Assembly: GCA_018296165.2 (NCBI GenBank)
Contig: JACKQL020000014.1
Coordinates: 1,111,056-1,175,055, forward strand
Direction of reading: 5' to 3'
Source of the DNA: Termitomyces sp. T153
Lineage: Eukaryota; Basidiomycota; Agaricomycetes; Agaricales; Lyophyllaceae
Length of the DNA stretch: 64,000 nucleotides
Shown here: positions 46,986 through 59,498 of the stretch, piece after piece
Layout: each line of letters begins with the position of its first letter
How positions within the stretch are numbered: position 1 is the stretch's first letter
Translations under genes and position numbers: made by a program
Notes under the pieces: generated by a model
What the model was told of the DNA's origin: nothing
Seen by the model: only the letters and a program-made list of their open reading frames with translations
Database searches by the model: none

Positions 46986-47111
46986 ATTTGCAATGAGTTT
47001 TTTTCTGTTTGATTTATACTATTCCACATAACATTTAAATGCTTTCAATGTTTTGTAGCTTCAAGTTTTGTAAATTCCTGTGGGTGCAACACTTTTCCCT
47101 GGTGGCCTGGT

Positions 47112-47250
47112 CTGGTGTATACTTATTTCCACTGCCAGAGGCCTTCTGGCAGCAGCTGCCAGTGGTCCAGTGTATACCTATTTCCACTGCCAGTGGTTCA
47201 GTGTATACCTATTTCTGCTGCCAGAGGCCTTCTGGCAGTGCTTGGAAATC
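47112..47250 (+). repeat. Tandem repeats with tgtatacctatttccactgc core
   Basis: Three units beginning tgtatac(t/c)tatttc occur at about 47117, 47172 and 47203. The palindrome gccagaggccttctggc occurs twice. ORFs across it are artefacts of the repeat. Confidence 0.75.
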
Positions 47251-47564
47251 TGGTGCACCCATTTTCCCTAGTGCCACAGTATACTCTCATTTCTCCTATC
47301 AACAGTGTGGCTGCAGCATCTTTTTTGCATCTTTTCTCTTCATATTTATAGGAATTGTATCTACATCAATGGCTCCATCCTCCAAGTTCTGCTTTCAAAT
47401 CCAAGAAGAAAGCAGTATCACTTATATACTTGAAGTCAAGTGGTGTATATGGATCCTCTGGAAGGGTTCCTACAACACTTGATGTCATGCTTGATGAAGT
47501 TGAAGTTTCTGAGAGAATATCAGAAATGTCAGCAAAGTTGGCTGGGGTGAAAGGGCCAACAGGC

Positions 47565-49222
47565 CTACATTGGCCATAATCTCTTGCTTGCTGAAAAGCT
47601 TGTTCTGTCAGAAACAATTAGGTCTGCTAGGTAAATGATGCAGATTGACTCATGTCTCTGGTACAGCATCTCAATGTGTCTCTTGTCCTCATGTAGTGTT
47701 ACTCTTTCATCATATCTCTTCCACTCCTCCACATCATTCCCCTGAGGAATAGGGGGAGTACCAGATGAACTTTCATCATCTGGTGAAGTCAAGTGGGCCA
47801 GTCCATATTTGGTATCCATTGCAAAGTTGCTGTCTGATGGATGTGAAACATGATCTGGAATGAATAGAGATGGTGCAGAATCACTATCCATTGCAGAAAT
47901 TGTAGATAGTCCTGGTGGAATGATGAGGGGGAGGATCTCTCTGGCAAGTTAGTCTGCTATGCAGATGTACATTATATTTGCTAGTACATTATCTGCAGAT
48001 CCAGCAATTGAAGTTCCATTATTAGATCCAGCATCTGATGCAATGAAAAGAGAAGGAAGACTATCATCCCTCAGTATATTGCCATTGTCAGATAACACCT
48101 CCTTGTTAGACTCATCATCTGCTGCTATAAACAGAGGAGGAAGCCTGCCATTATCTGGTTCACCTCTACTGTCAGCCCTGTCACTGTTGTCAGACTTGTC
48201 ATCCATCACTATAAACAGGGAGGAAGCCCACCATCATCCAGTTCACCTCTGCTGTCAGCTCTGTCACCATTGTCAGACTTGTCATCCATTGCCATAAACA
48301 GAGGAGGAAGCCTGCTGTCATCCAGCTCCCCTCTGCTGTCTGGCCTGTTATTTGATGTGATGAAGAGTGGTGGGAGGTGTTCCTCATCTGATCCACTTTT
48401 CTCAGCATGAAACAGAGGTGAAATGTTGTTGGACTAGTATGGTTCAAAAGTCATACTTCTGAGGTCTGGATCATCAAATGATGGATTCTCAACATCCATC
48501 CATTCCTCATCACTCTGTGCTAGTGAGAAGAAGCTTTGCCAAACAAGGGAAATGGGATGGGAAAGTGATTGAAACTGTGCTTTTGCTTGAATAGCAGATG
48601 ATTTCTTTGTAGGGTGATAGATGAGCCCAGGATTCTTACTACTTTTAAAGAAGAGGTGGTGGAATGGATGACATGGATTAGAAGGATCAATAGCCTTGTC
48701 AAGCATTGATGGAGGCCATGCAGGTGATTGAGTGTCAGGCACAAAGGTTGAAGAGGCACAGTCAGATGATATTGCACCATTGCTACTCATGGAATTGGTG
48801 ATTGAGTCAATACCAGTGAGTTCTCCTAAGTGTGACAGCACAATAGAATTGGCACTGGAGAGGTGAGTGGAGCCAGGTCTGGTGGACAGAAATTGGCAGA
48901 TTAGGTTGTTTGCTGTCAATGGAAATTTTGGTCCAGCTGCTGATTGGAACTTGTCTAGAGCCAAGAGGGCTTTCTGGTGGATGCTGCTTTGGCTTGACAA
49001 TTCTTCATTGCAAGTTGTATTTTGATGGATGAAGAGACAACCCTTGGCAGTCTCATCAGTTAGGTGCTTGGTCTCAATACCTATATAGTTCCACCAATCA
49101 CAGCCATACCAATGTACAACTTGACCTGGATGGATGGGAACTGTCCATGCCTGAAAGGACTCCTGGACTTCTTGAGGGATGTCATCTCTGTCTGCCAGAG
49201 GGTACCAACAGCTCAGACACAT
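47565..49222 (-). pseudogene. Acidic repeat protein relic (unidentified)
   Basis: Minus-strand ORFs 48434-49222 (262 codons), 48199-48447, 47949-48209 and 47565-47891 appear to be pieces of one gene. The N-terminal part is Ser/Thr-rich, with DWWNYIGIETKHL and FHHLFFKSSKN. The C-terminal part repeats LPPLFIAADDESN and MDDKSDNSDRADSRGE motifs, encoded by an 84-bp minisatellite. A 1-base loss in one repeat joins two of the frames. The function is unknown. It lies downstream of the KDZ transposase on the same strand and may be co-mobile cargo. Confidence 0.45.
48150..48345 (-). repeat. 84-bp coding minisatellite
   Basis: The marker cagacttgtcatccat lies at 48191 and 48274. The unit is 84 bases, with one copy short by one base (aacaggga for aacagagga), which causes a frameshift. 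Earlier and later partial units encode the same SLFI..DD..S pattern. Confidence 0.75.
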
Positions 49223-49780
49223 GATGAGGTCTGGAACATTGTATTTGATGTTGTTTAATGCTGCTTTACTCAGATATAGGAGAATATAGTTCTGGCCCAG
49301 ATATCAGATAAACTACATTGCAATTCAAGACACCTTACCAATTCTTTATCCAGGTGTTGTAATATCCACCTATGATCCTTATGTTCCTCAAGGTTGCCAT
49401 AAATGGCAAGTGCTGTGCACACCTGTAATTCAACATAAAATATCAGGTTTTGGAGACTCAGTGACCATTGGTCAACTGAGGCTTGGGTTTATAGAGCAGC
49501 AGTAGAGGCCATGTCAGAGTACAAAGCTATATAGATTTGGCATAGTTATGTGCTAGTAGTTGAGGAAAGTAGGACTTTTACAGCAGCAAAATCAACAATG
49601 TAGACTACATGTGACATTGTCCCAAAGTAATAAGGTTGCAAATCTGCTATGAAAAGAGCAGTTCTGGTTGGCATGGCAAATATGATGTGCATAGCAAATC
49701 TTGCATGGCAGATGGGATGTGCATGGCAAATGCAGTATATATGACATATTCAGCCATTTGTTCATCCCATTGCACTCTCC
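49223..49780. other. Spacer, no gene recognised
   Basis: CpG-poor with short ORFs only. Near 49660-49740 the phrase atgtgcatggcaaat recurs in variant forms, which is a degenerate short repeat. Confidence 0.4.
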
Positions 49781-49784
49781 ACTA

Positions 49785-52700
49785 CAAAGGTGTTGTTGCC
49801 CTTTGAGGAGGTGGAAAATCATTGTATACTCTTCTGAACTTATGAGTTGCCAAAGAACTCAGTTCATGCCATATGGCCACCTTTTTGTCAGCATAGGCTT
49901 GGAGGCCTTTTTTCTTGGTGGACATGCCCCTCTTGGACCAGATTTCTGCCTGCTCAAGAAAATAGCAAACAGTCCATTCCATTTCACTGGTCACAAGCTG
50001 ACATTCTTCTATCCATCTGTTTTATTGTGCTCTTGTGTGGAGGTAGTGCACCCAATGGACTGGTGAGATTGGTCATGAATTTGATACCAGCAAATTGAAG
50101 AGGAAAGCAGGCCAGTACATTGACAATAAATGAATGGATATGATGAATGAATGGAATTGGCAGGTGGATTGAGAATGATACAATGTATATTTGAGTGGAA
50201 AGCAACTTACACTCACAGACAGTTTCAGGGTCATCTTGCATATCTACATTAGCTTGCCATATCCAAGAAACCTTTATTTTTGATGATCCAGGAATATTTG
50301 GATCATGTATAGCCATGCTTGCTGCAAGATCTGCTTTCTGCAAAACACAATATTTTTTGTTTAATGCGGAATATATGCCTAATCACATAAGAGCACTGCA
50401 ACATTTTCCATAGGCCCTGGCTTTGATGGAAATGGCTGCCTGAATTTTGTCAATTGACACCCTGGCTTGGGTTTTGACACTTTTGCTTGGAGCAACCCAG
50501 ACAACATGAGAATACATGAAAGATTTTTCAGCAATGAGCTCTCAGAGTGCTTGAATATGCCTTTTGATTTGAAGCAAATGCAATTGCCTTTGAATACTGG
50601 ACAATCCTGAGCAATCACCAGCAATTGTTGATGGCAAAGATATTTCAAAGTCTTCTGGTGCAGTGGAATCCAGTTCCAATAGTGGATCCAGTCCAGCTAG
50701 TGGGTTTGCCACTGGATACAACAATGTTTCATTGTGATCTGACATTTCTTCATCAAATGCATCAGGAATCTCATCCACTTCAAGTGGTGTAGTCCTTTGT
50801 GAATTGTGAATTGAAAGAATAACCATGCTTGGCTTGGGAAGCAGCCAGGACATTCAGTTGAACCCTTAACAATTCTCTGTCTGCTTCAGCCTTTTGTTGC
50901 TCATCCTCCTGTGCCTGCCAACTCATCTGATGGACATGGTCTTGCAATGCAATCTTGATATAACACTTAGTGTAACAGTGATGAAACCATCTGGGTTTGA
51001 TTCACTGCCATTCTTCAATGTCAAGTGCAAGTTGGATCCAGAATGTATCAGTATCCAGCATCCAGCCCCCAGCTTCCAATCTGGTGTCCACCAGATTACC
51101 ACCATGTCTTGCTTGGAGGCCTATGATCCAAGCCTTAAGGATGTCCATTGCCTTTTTGTCTTAGTCCCTCAGACTTTCAGCAATGGTGATCTCAGCCTTC
51201 CAGCTTGATATCAGTTCTGCTGAGATTCCCATGGACCATTCAGCAAAATAATGAACAGCAGCCTTCCTCATTTCAATGGCTGTCAAGTATTATCAGCATA
51301 GGGAAGGAACCATATCAAGTAACTTCTTCCAGTTGGAGTCACACATATGATTGTCAAGGATTTCCACCTGATGTGCAAGAGTAGCAGTTTGTGCCATCTG
51401 TGAAACTTCATTGAGAGTAGACTAAAGACTTTCAATTATCTCTCCAGCAATGTGGCCAACTCCTGGAATAAATGATGGAGCAAAGTGGAAAAAGTAATTT
51501 TCTTTGTAGCCATGGACATGAAGGAGGCCAATTTGCATAGTCAACCAGTAGATCATCTGGTAAAACTTCCCCTGCCTCTGCTAATCATTCAAAAAACTTG
51601 ACACACCACTGGCATGCTATGTCATATACCAGCAAGAGATGCTTAATAGATTCCATATTGGTTGTCTTCAGCACACATATGATAGAAAAGTCTGTATATA
51701 CTTGGCCTTCATCATGGGTTAAGTTTGTTATACTGTTGGGAGCAAAGCAGCCATGCCAGGTGCATGCTGTTGCAACAACTCCAGTAATGTCACATGATTT
51801 GTTCAATGGAAGTGCCTTTTTGATGGCCTTGAATGTGTTTTCACAAGGAGCTCTCTGGCAATGGACCCACCAGACAGCCAGAATGGAGGTTAATAGTGGA
51901 TAGTGGACAGCATACAGCAGATATCAGATGGTGGATGTGGGCAATTTGGATGCAAACATTGATAGTCAATCAATAATGGCATATGTTAGCAATCCAAGAA
52001 AAAACTCACCGTTGGTCTATCCTTTGCAAACTTAAGATATTCATCAAGTTCATCCCTCCTGGGCATCATGCCACCTCCTTTGGAATGCCATACATCCCAA
52101 GCAGGATTATGATGATGGACATGATTTGCCTTGAAGTTTCCATCCATCATCAATGAGTGATTGAACTTCCACTGAAATGGATCTTCTTCCCAGTTTGATG
52201 GAATATTCACTCCTAGTTGAGGGCAAGTGGGACAGAATATTGCAAGCTCACCACTCTGGTGCCATCAGTTCTTTCATCTCATCAAGTCCAAAACCTGCCC
52301 ATTTCAATTTTTTTAACCAGCACTATGAATGTGAAAGTTGTCATAATTCATGATAGAGGTTATCTACTTCACCTAAAGAAGCGATTGATGCAGTGATCCT
52401 TGCAAGTTTCTGCCAATACTGATAAAGAGAGGCTTTGCACTCTAAATTAGTCAGATTCAAGTTGTCCAGAACAGCTGTTGTAAAATATGTTCTCATCCTG
52501 TTGAATGTGCTGGGAATTAGCTAGGAGTGAATGACATCCTCAGCCCAGACATCTTGACCAGAACACTTGCATGCAACAACACTGATGTAGTGCATACCAG
52601 TTGTGTATACAATGTGTGCAATTGGGTTTCCAAAGCAATCAATTCTCTCAATATGGCACCCATATGCAGATGGTGGATTGAAACTAGCAGTGGCTGCAGA

Positions 52701-53330
52701 AGGAGAAAGTCCATCAACATGAGCAGTATGATTTCCCTCCATTTCTTATGGTCCATATAAAGGAACATCTTCCATTGGTACTTGTTCAAATAGTAGTTCT
52801 CCACCTGTCATGGTGTCATCATCCTCTAGTTCCTGTCACTCCTCCTTTAGTATCTGAATTCTAGCCAGAATTTTGGTGTGTGAGGTAGGCATAGAGATAT
52901 TTGATGGATTGACCCCAGATCCATGGAATCTGCTGACAAAAACCATTGCTATTGCTGCAGCAATGGATTGGACAGTGGATCTGCCACCTTATAGGATGGA
53001 TCCACTAACTGCATTTTCAGGGATGGATTACTTGATAAAAACTGCATTTCCACTAGCAGATCCAGTGCCAAAAACATGTTGCTATTGATCCCTGTTTCTA
53101 CATTGATATCAATTGGTTCATCATAACCTGTATTAATAATTTCAGCATGCCTGATAATACCATGACAATGTGGACATACTCTGGATGGCTTGCAGGAAGT
53201 CTTGCTCTTTAATGTCATTTTTTTGTTCATAGTCCTCAAGAACATTCACCCAAGTCATGCCACTATAGCAATTGTGAATTGCATGGTGGAGAATATAGAG
53301 ATAGCCACCTGCATCAGATAAGTTCATGGG
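49785..53330 (-). pseudogene. KDZ-family transposase relic (Kyakuja-Dileera-Zisupton)
   Basis: Minus-strand fragments read in the order expected for fungal KDZ transposases. First is a Cys-rich zone with VVACKCSGQDVWAEDVIHS and a CPTCPQ..NIPSNW-like segment. Next come MMDGNFKANHVHHHNP (catalytic Asp codon 52142-52144), ITGVVATACTWHGCFAPNSI, VYDIACQW (Asp codon 51621-51623) and FIPGVGHIAGEIIES (Glu codon 51440-51442). The C-terminus has SWIWQANVD and EMEWTVCYFLEQAEIW. All three D-D-E residues can still be read, but stops and frame breaks are scattered (for example between 50853 and 51585). The enzyme would cut and paste a DNA transposon. Some breaks could be introns. Terminal repeats were not found. 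Confidence 0.82.
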
Positions 53331-53535
53331 CTGGAATTATTTGCCATTCCATATCTCTGGTTGGTGAAGTGGATTGGACTAGTGTGTTTGGCATAAACAC
53401 CTACAACAAAGAAGTCTTAAACACATGCAATTATGGCATTGCCATCATGCAAGATGTTTGTCAGGACATGCATTACAATGGCTAATATCACCAATGGATT
53501 CACAACTGAGTAAATCATTGAGCAACTGTGGAACA

Positions 53536-54672
53536 TGTGAGGTTCCGCTGACCACGGGAGCTCAGCTACACTGGGCAAGTCCTTACTAGGCGAACGTGAT
53601 TCCCTGCACTGACAACCAAGCACTCGGGGGTGTTTCAAGCACTGGGGACTTGTGAGGATAGCCAGGGGAGATTGATCCGAGCAAGTCCGGGGAGGTCTGG
53701 AGGAGTAGAGGACAAGTTGCGGGGGAGGGGGATGGACCTGGCAGGGTTCAGGCATAAATCCGTGTGTGAGTATTGCGGGTGCGGAGGAGGCAGAGGCTAC
53801 GCAGATGACAGGAGTGGAGCCAGAGTTCTGATGGGGGTTCAACAGGAATTGATGGGGTTCGGAGCCAAGTGTATAGCAGGGTCCAGGGGTGGTAGCAAGC
53901 GTCGGAGATTTGTAATTGTAATTGCAGAGTTTGTGAGTATGTTATGGTCAGGAGGACTTGAACACAATAGACAGAATCAAACGGAGCGATATGGAGTCAA
54001 ACAAAACAAGATGAAGACGAGATGAGAATGAGAATAGATTCAGGCGGAGACACAGAATGATAACGAAAGGATAACGGAACAGAAACAAGATAAGACCGGG
54101 AGACTGAGAGTAAGGAAAATGAGACACAGGACACAAAACACAAGAAGAAACAATCAGAAACACATCAGAAAGGTAGGTAGATAGGTAATCTCAAGACTAG
54201 AGTACGAGGAGCTACTCTATGTCTTATATACTGACTACTGAGGAGCTCCGGGGACGTCGGCCGTGGTGGCAGGGCTTGGCGGAGCTTGATGGAGTTGATG
54301 AGTGTTGGTTACTATCAGAGGGCGGGCCACGTTGATATGTTGATGGGATCAATTGCAATGTGGTCCATTCCAAGGCTGTTGTGATACTCCAGGGTAAGTT
54401 GGGGAAGCCAGGGTATCGAGTTGATGACGTGTAATGGGGTCAGGCATGGCAGGGGAGTGGTCGCAGAGGTTCAGGAAGTCCAGGGGAAGCGCTGGCAGCT
54501 GTGGGGAAGATGTCGGAGTTGGCCAGGGGGCTGTTGGAGTTAGCCAAGAAGGTGCCAGAGTTAGCCAGAGTAGGTGCAGAGTGCTGGAAAAGTTTGACAA
54601 AGCATTGGGGGGTTCCAGGGGAGCAGGGGTTTGTCGGGCGGTGTATGGGGCTTCAGGGAACGGGTCGTGACA
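53536..54672 (-). mobile_element. Young solo LTR-C inserted upstream of the KDZ relic (1137 bp)
   Basis: It begins TGTGAGGTTCCGC and ends gggtcgtgaca, with a perfect 5-bp TSD gaaca (53531-53535 and 54673-54677). It is rich in CpG while its surroundings are not. It closely resembles the copy at 13895-15028. ORFs inside it on either strand are not genes. Confidence 0.95.
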
Positions 54673-55263
54673 GAACATAGTTGACAAAGTCATTGAGATA
54701 GTCTGCCTGTGTCTATAAAATATGAACAATAATATGTTGCACAATTTTTCCATGAAAATTTACCTTGCCATGCTTTATGGGGACAGGATATATATTATCT
54801 ACCATTGTAGCATCCCCAAAAAAATTATGGTCATCATTGGTGGCTGGAAATGGCACAACAGAAGTGACAACTGGAATTTGACCAATGGGCACTTGTTCTT
54901 TCACCAGTATAAGTAATCCTCTAGAGTTCTGGATGATTGTTGTCTTTTCTTCAGCAGGCATAAGATCTCTTTGCCTGAGAACTGTAGGTTTTGGTTGCTT
55001 GTACTGCTGGCACTTCATCATAGCATTCAAATTCATGGTGTAAATGAGGTGTCAAAGAGTGTGCCTGCTAGCAGGAGATTTCCTGGAATATATGTAGCGG
55101 CACATATGAGATGGGAAAGGGAAATTGTTATGAGCCCCATACAAGATGATTGGTTGATGTGAAGAGGTGCAAGTGATGTACAGCAGATGATGACCAATAT
55201 TGGCAATCTTTCCACAACATTAGGTATTCTTGAAGAAAATTTTGTTGTGAAAGTTTTCCTCAA
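54673..55263 (-). pseudogene. Unidentified minus-strand ORF pieces upstream of KDZ
   Basis: Two ORFs (54713-55036, 107 codons, and 55033-55263, 76 codons) overlap by four bases in different frames. The first has FPATNDDHNFFGDATMVDN and a PIKHGKVNFHGKI segment. They may be the N-terminal part of the KDZ gene separated by the young LTR, or a separate gene. No motif is decisive. Confidence 0.35.
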
Positions 55264-55716
55264 GTGATATACACTAGGCTAAAGTAGGAAAGCCATCATC
55301 AGACTGTATGCCAAGATGGACAATAGAAGGGACAATAGAAAAACAGATATTCATTGGTGTTGGTGACATTAGCAACAAATTGGATTTCATCACAGCTGGT
55401 GTAGTTCTTCAAGGTTATCTGAAATCTATGTGCCCCTTAGTAGGTGAGGAGAAAATTAGCAAGACTGGTACAAGACAATTTGATTGAATTGGCAGAACTT
55501 GTGGACCACCAGCCAATGTCCAGTCCACTGAATGGACTTCTGATCCAGTAGGTCATCTGATCTGGTAGGCCATTTATGGACATTCTTCAATTGGTGCAAG
55601 ACAATCCAATGAAGAGACAGACAGTTTTTTGACACAGAGAGACAGACCTACTCAGGCAGCCTTCATCCACTCTGGCAGGCAGACACCAGCTATGGTGCAT
55701 TCTCTGAAAGTTTTTC

Positions 55717-57839
55717 ATGTGGGTGAAAGATCATGTGATTCAGTGTTCAACAAAAATTGAATTTAACAAATGGGCCTATAAAATGTCCTTATTCTATAGA
55801 CCCATACCCAATGTCTGCCAGGTGTCAGAACCAATATTTTCTCTAAGAAAAAATGAATGGAACCACTCTTCATTACAGATGAGAGGGCAATTTTTGAACC
55901 ATATAAGGAAATGTACCAGCAAGAGCCAAATTGTCAGGCTAGAACCATCATCTTAAAAGATCAAATCCTCACCAATATTTTCAACTACGGGGCCAGTAAG
56001 GGAACAGCACCAGAAACTGGGGAAGAGTGGGCAGAGAAAATCAAGGTGATCCCCATTTACATTTGCTAAATCCAGACTTCTAATGCCTTCCAGTAGAAAG
56101 TTGGAAATTATATAAAAAATTCCTTGAGACTATATAACCAACATAAAGATCCAAGGGCACTCATGAAAATTTCTGTTAGGGATGTGGTGCAGCAAACAAT
56201 GTCAAAGGAAATCAATCAGGAGATAAAAAACTTGCTGGGTGTTGAGGATCTTGACAGCTCACAATTAGAGGCATTTTCACAGTACAATGTGGCTGTGAAA
56301 AATGTTATGAATTGGCTAAGTCCAGAGGAGGAAAACTGCTTATGGAGGGCAGTTGCTCAGTAGAGTGAGAAAGGAAATCTGCCAGATATCCAGCACAAGT
56401 GAGTAGTCTTTTTTTTTGTTTCAAAGTCATCATATTGCTCCTCAATCTGCTGGCTGTCTGCTATCCAGTGCCCACTGTCCAATCCTCACTTCCATCCAAT
56501 GTAGAGCTGTTGGTCTCCCATCCACTCTAGCATCTGGTATCCATTATCCATCCCATGATCTGTTCTGATGTTTTTTTTGGAAAGGCAGAAAAATATAATT
56601 TGAAACAGGTTGATGATACAGACATCCTTCATTTTAAGGAGATGGGCATGTTGAGCTGGACTGTTGTAGGATGGATTGCTGATGAAGGCATGACTCTTAG
56701 AGTGTAGGTGCATGTTATGCCAGCTTTGAATTTTCTTAAACCACATTGTACTTGTAGACATGACAATATGTCTCACTTGACATGGACCAACCAGTTTTCA
56801 TTTGAAAATATGTTTCCTGACCTTGTAGGTGATTTTCAACAGAAGATGGTGGACTACATGTCCACTCTCTTGGGCACACATAGAGCAACAAATAACACCT
56901 TGCAACAGGACACTACTCCTTCTGTTTTGATCCATCCCAATCTCACTCTTGAACAAGACAGTGATGGTTTCCCAATACTACCACCTCTACCAAGCAACAT
57001 GGTCCAAACCCAGCCAGAATTAGAAATGCTCATCCAAGACTACTTAAACAGTCATTATAGTAAATTGGTTGTCCTGGTTCTTTGAATCTTTCTCACTGAA
57101 AAAATCCTTAGAAATTGCCTCAGGCTTCCATTATGAATCAGCTCTATACAATGCTGTGCAGTTGAATTGTACCAAATTCATCAATTCAAGATATCTTCCT
57201 GAATCACTGGAATTCAAGGATCCCCACAATCTTGGTTGGTCAAAGCTGTTGCACCTTCTGAAGTTCTGGAGAGATTGTTAGGAAGAACATGGATCTAGTG
57301 ATACCTTTCAGTGGAAGGTTTATGTCAACAAGAATAGAAACAGGGTTCCTGCTGAGTATGGCACTTGTGCTGACCATGAAAAGAAGGCTGCTGCTGCAGT
57401 GTCACATAAGGGAGCTCAAAAGAAAGCAGAATGTCAGAGGGAACAATAGCATGTTGGGTCATCCAGTGGTGATCTGGTGGGAAATTCTCCAGCTGGAAAA
57501 TCTAGCATGGTGGGCCCTCCAGATCCAGCTGGCAAACCCACTGGCACTCTTGGCATTGCAGGCCAACCCAATCTATCTAGCAAACCTGGCATTATGAGCC
57601 AACCAGATCCATCAAGTGATCCAGCCAGCAATGCCAGCACTGTAAAGCAAGATCTGTCCAGTAAACCTGGCACTGCACCTATGTCCAATCTTCAAATAAG
57701 TCTTGAAATCATCAATGATTTCACTATACAACAGCTATGGCAAAGAGGATGGAATAACCTATTAACTCCAATTAATGGCCCAGCAGATGGGTCTCCTTGT
57801 TACACAGTTCCTAGATCTGTTCTTGAAATTCTCAACTAG
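55717..57839 (+). pseudogene. Unidentified multi-exon gene relic
   Basis: A chain of plus-strand ORF pieces (55857-56069, 56124-56363, 56584-57085, 57069-57281, 57300-57839) reads as one protein in order. It has an N-terminal helical part (DPRALMKISVRDVVQQTMSK), a QYNVAVKNVMNWLSPEEEN segment and a WRAVAQ(W/stop)SEKGNLPDIQHK segment. Next come SWTVVGWIADEG, DGFPILPPLP and, near the C-terminus, NSRYLPESLEFKDP and LLKFWRDC. A GTGAGT donor at 56400 and an AG near 56583 suggest an intron of about 185 bases. The pattern recalls a large basidiomycete family of unknown function, from memory only. A Pro/Ser/Gly-rich repeat tail (SSKPG, SSDPASN) follows. Stops and CpG loss suggest decay. Confidence 0.45.
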
Positions 57840-58269
57840 GAAGAGGACACACATGAAACAGAGATAGAGGAAACACCATCTCATCAACTAGCATGTCAGA
57901 AGTGCAAGGCATTACCTGACCTGCTACCAATCATCTCAAAGAGACAAAGCAGATCTCAAGCAAAGAGATTGAAAGAGGATGCAGCTCATTACATCCAGGG
58001 ATCTACAACTCCAACAAGAAGTAGTCCTCACAATAAATTTGCTCAAACAGCCCGGCATTGTTGATGGACTGCATATTCTGGTGAATTTCATTTTCTGTTG
58101 CTCCCAATAGATATATCCAGTGCTACTTCCAGTAGGACTTTCCAATAGTGCAGCCTGTCTGCTTGTAGCATATTGTTATTCCAGAAATGCTCAGTAGCTC
58201 CAATAAGGTTCAAAAAAAAGGCTTTGCCTGTATCAAACAAAAATAAAAAAAATTAGCATGGAACATAAT

Positions 58270-59245
58270 AGACAATGCAAGGACAGGGGGTCAAACTCAA
58301 AACCTGCTGGTATGGAAAGCTTCAAAGCTTCAACAGGAATTCCACTACACCAGAGGTGTTACACACATGCAATTGAAAATGATTGTTTGTTAAAAAATTT
58401 ACACCATATCTGCATGGACATTGCCAGCTACAGGAGTTGAACCTGCAATCAACATAATACATTGATCAGACTGATGAAAGACTTCAAAGTTTGAAAGCCA
58501 TTTCCACTAGACCATAGACATATGATGAAAAAGTATTATGGAATATGATTAATAATGCAAACACTGGGGGTCTAACAAGCTTCAAACACAATTCCACTAC
58601 AGCAGACAGCTGTGTCTAGTGCAGTGACAATGCAGTATGAGATGTGTGATGTAAAAGTACAAAAGGTCAATGAAGTACTATGGTCAAAAATGCAAGCAAG
58701 GTTGACATTGGTAGTTACAGAAGTCAAACCTGCAGCTGCCACATAACATTGATACAAAGTGAGAACACAGTACCAATACACTATGTTGCTGTTGTAATCC
58801 TGTCATATTGATTACATGACAAACAAAATGCCATGTACTTCCTTTATCGAGAATCCAAAAACCATATTCCACAATGATTATTGCCAACTGCAGGAGTCAA
58901 ACCTGCAGCTGCCATATGGGATTGAGACAAAGTGTCAACTCACTACCAGTAGACCACATTGCTATTGGGATAGTGTTGTATTTTAGGCATCCTGTTCAAT
59001 GAGACAACTTGCATGTGTTCAACAACAGTTAAAAAACAAACAAGGTTATGACCTATTGCCAGTCACAGGAGTCAAACCTGCAGCTGCCACATGAAATTGA
59101 TACCAAGTAACAATGTAGTACCAACAGACCACATTGTTATTGTTACTCTTTTGGACAAAGGGTTACTAGGCTAATGAAGATTTTGATTGCCAACCAGAAA
59201 CATTAATCTAACCACAAATCTGTTGTGTTGGGGACTTAAATCTGA
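58270..59245 (-). repeat. Array of tRNA-like repeats, minus orientation
   Basis: Six or seven units read on the minus strand. Box A forms are tggtgtagtgg (unit about 58276-58360), tggtctagtgg (58430-58520), and tggtctactggta or variants in three related units (58705-58795, 58880-58970, 59055-59145). Box B forms are gagtttgaccc, ggttcaactcc and ggtttgactcc. The three related units have B boxes 173 and 175 bases apart. T-arms such as GCAGG-TTTGACT-CCTGC pair perfectly, but acceptor stems do not. The T-loop change TTCGA to TTTGA or TTCAA is what CpG decay would produce, so these may have begun as real tRNA genes or active SINEs. Confidence 0.65.
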
Positions 59246-59498
59246 GTCAAGACATTGTATATACATTTTCATTGGGTATTACAAAATATAACAATATAGT
59301 GACAAGGCCAGAATGTATCAAAAAAGTCCAAAAAATGTCAAGAAAGTCCAGTGGCCCTCATCCTCTTCATGCTTCCTTCATTTTCTTGGCTACTGCTTCC
59401 TCAGCATGTTCATTGGCCTTTCTCTTACCTGCTAGACAACTGGAGGACTGGGTATGTTTGGCAGGGAGTTGTGTGGCTTGGGAGGTGCTGCAGCCACA

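Noticed and set aside
47115..47482. Overlapping plus-strand ORFs with CIPIS and VYLFPLP repeats
   Set aside because: They are the same tandem repeat read in three frames.
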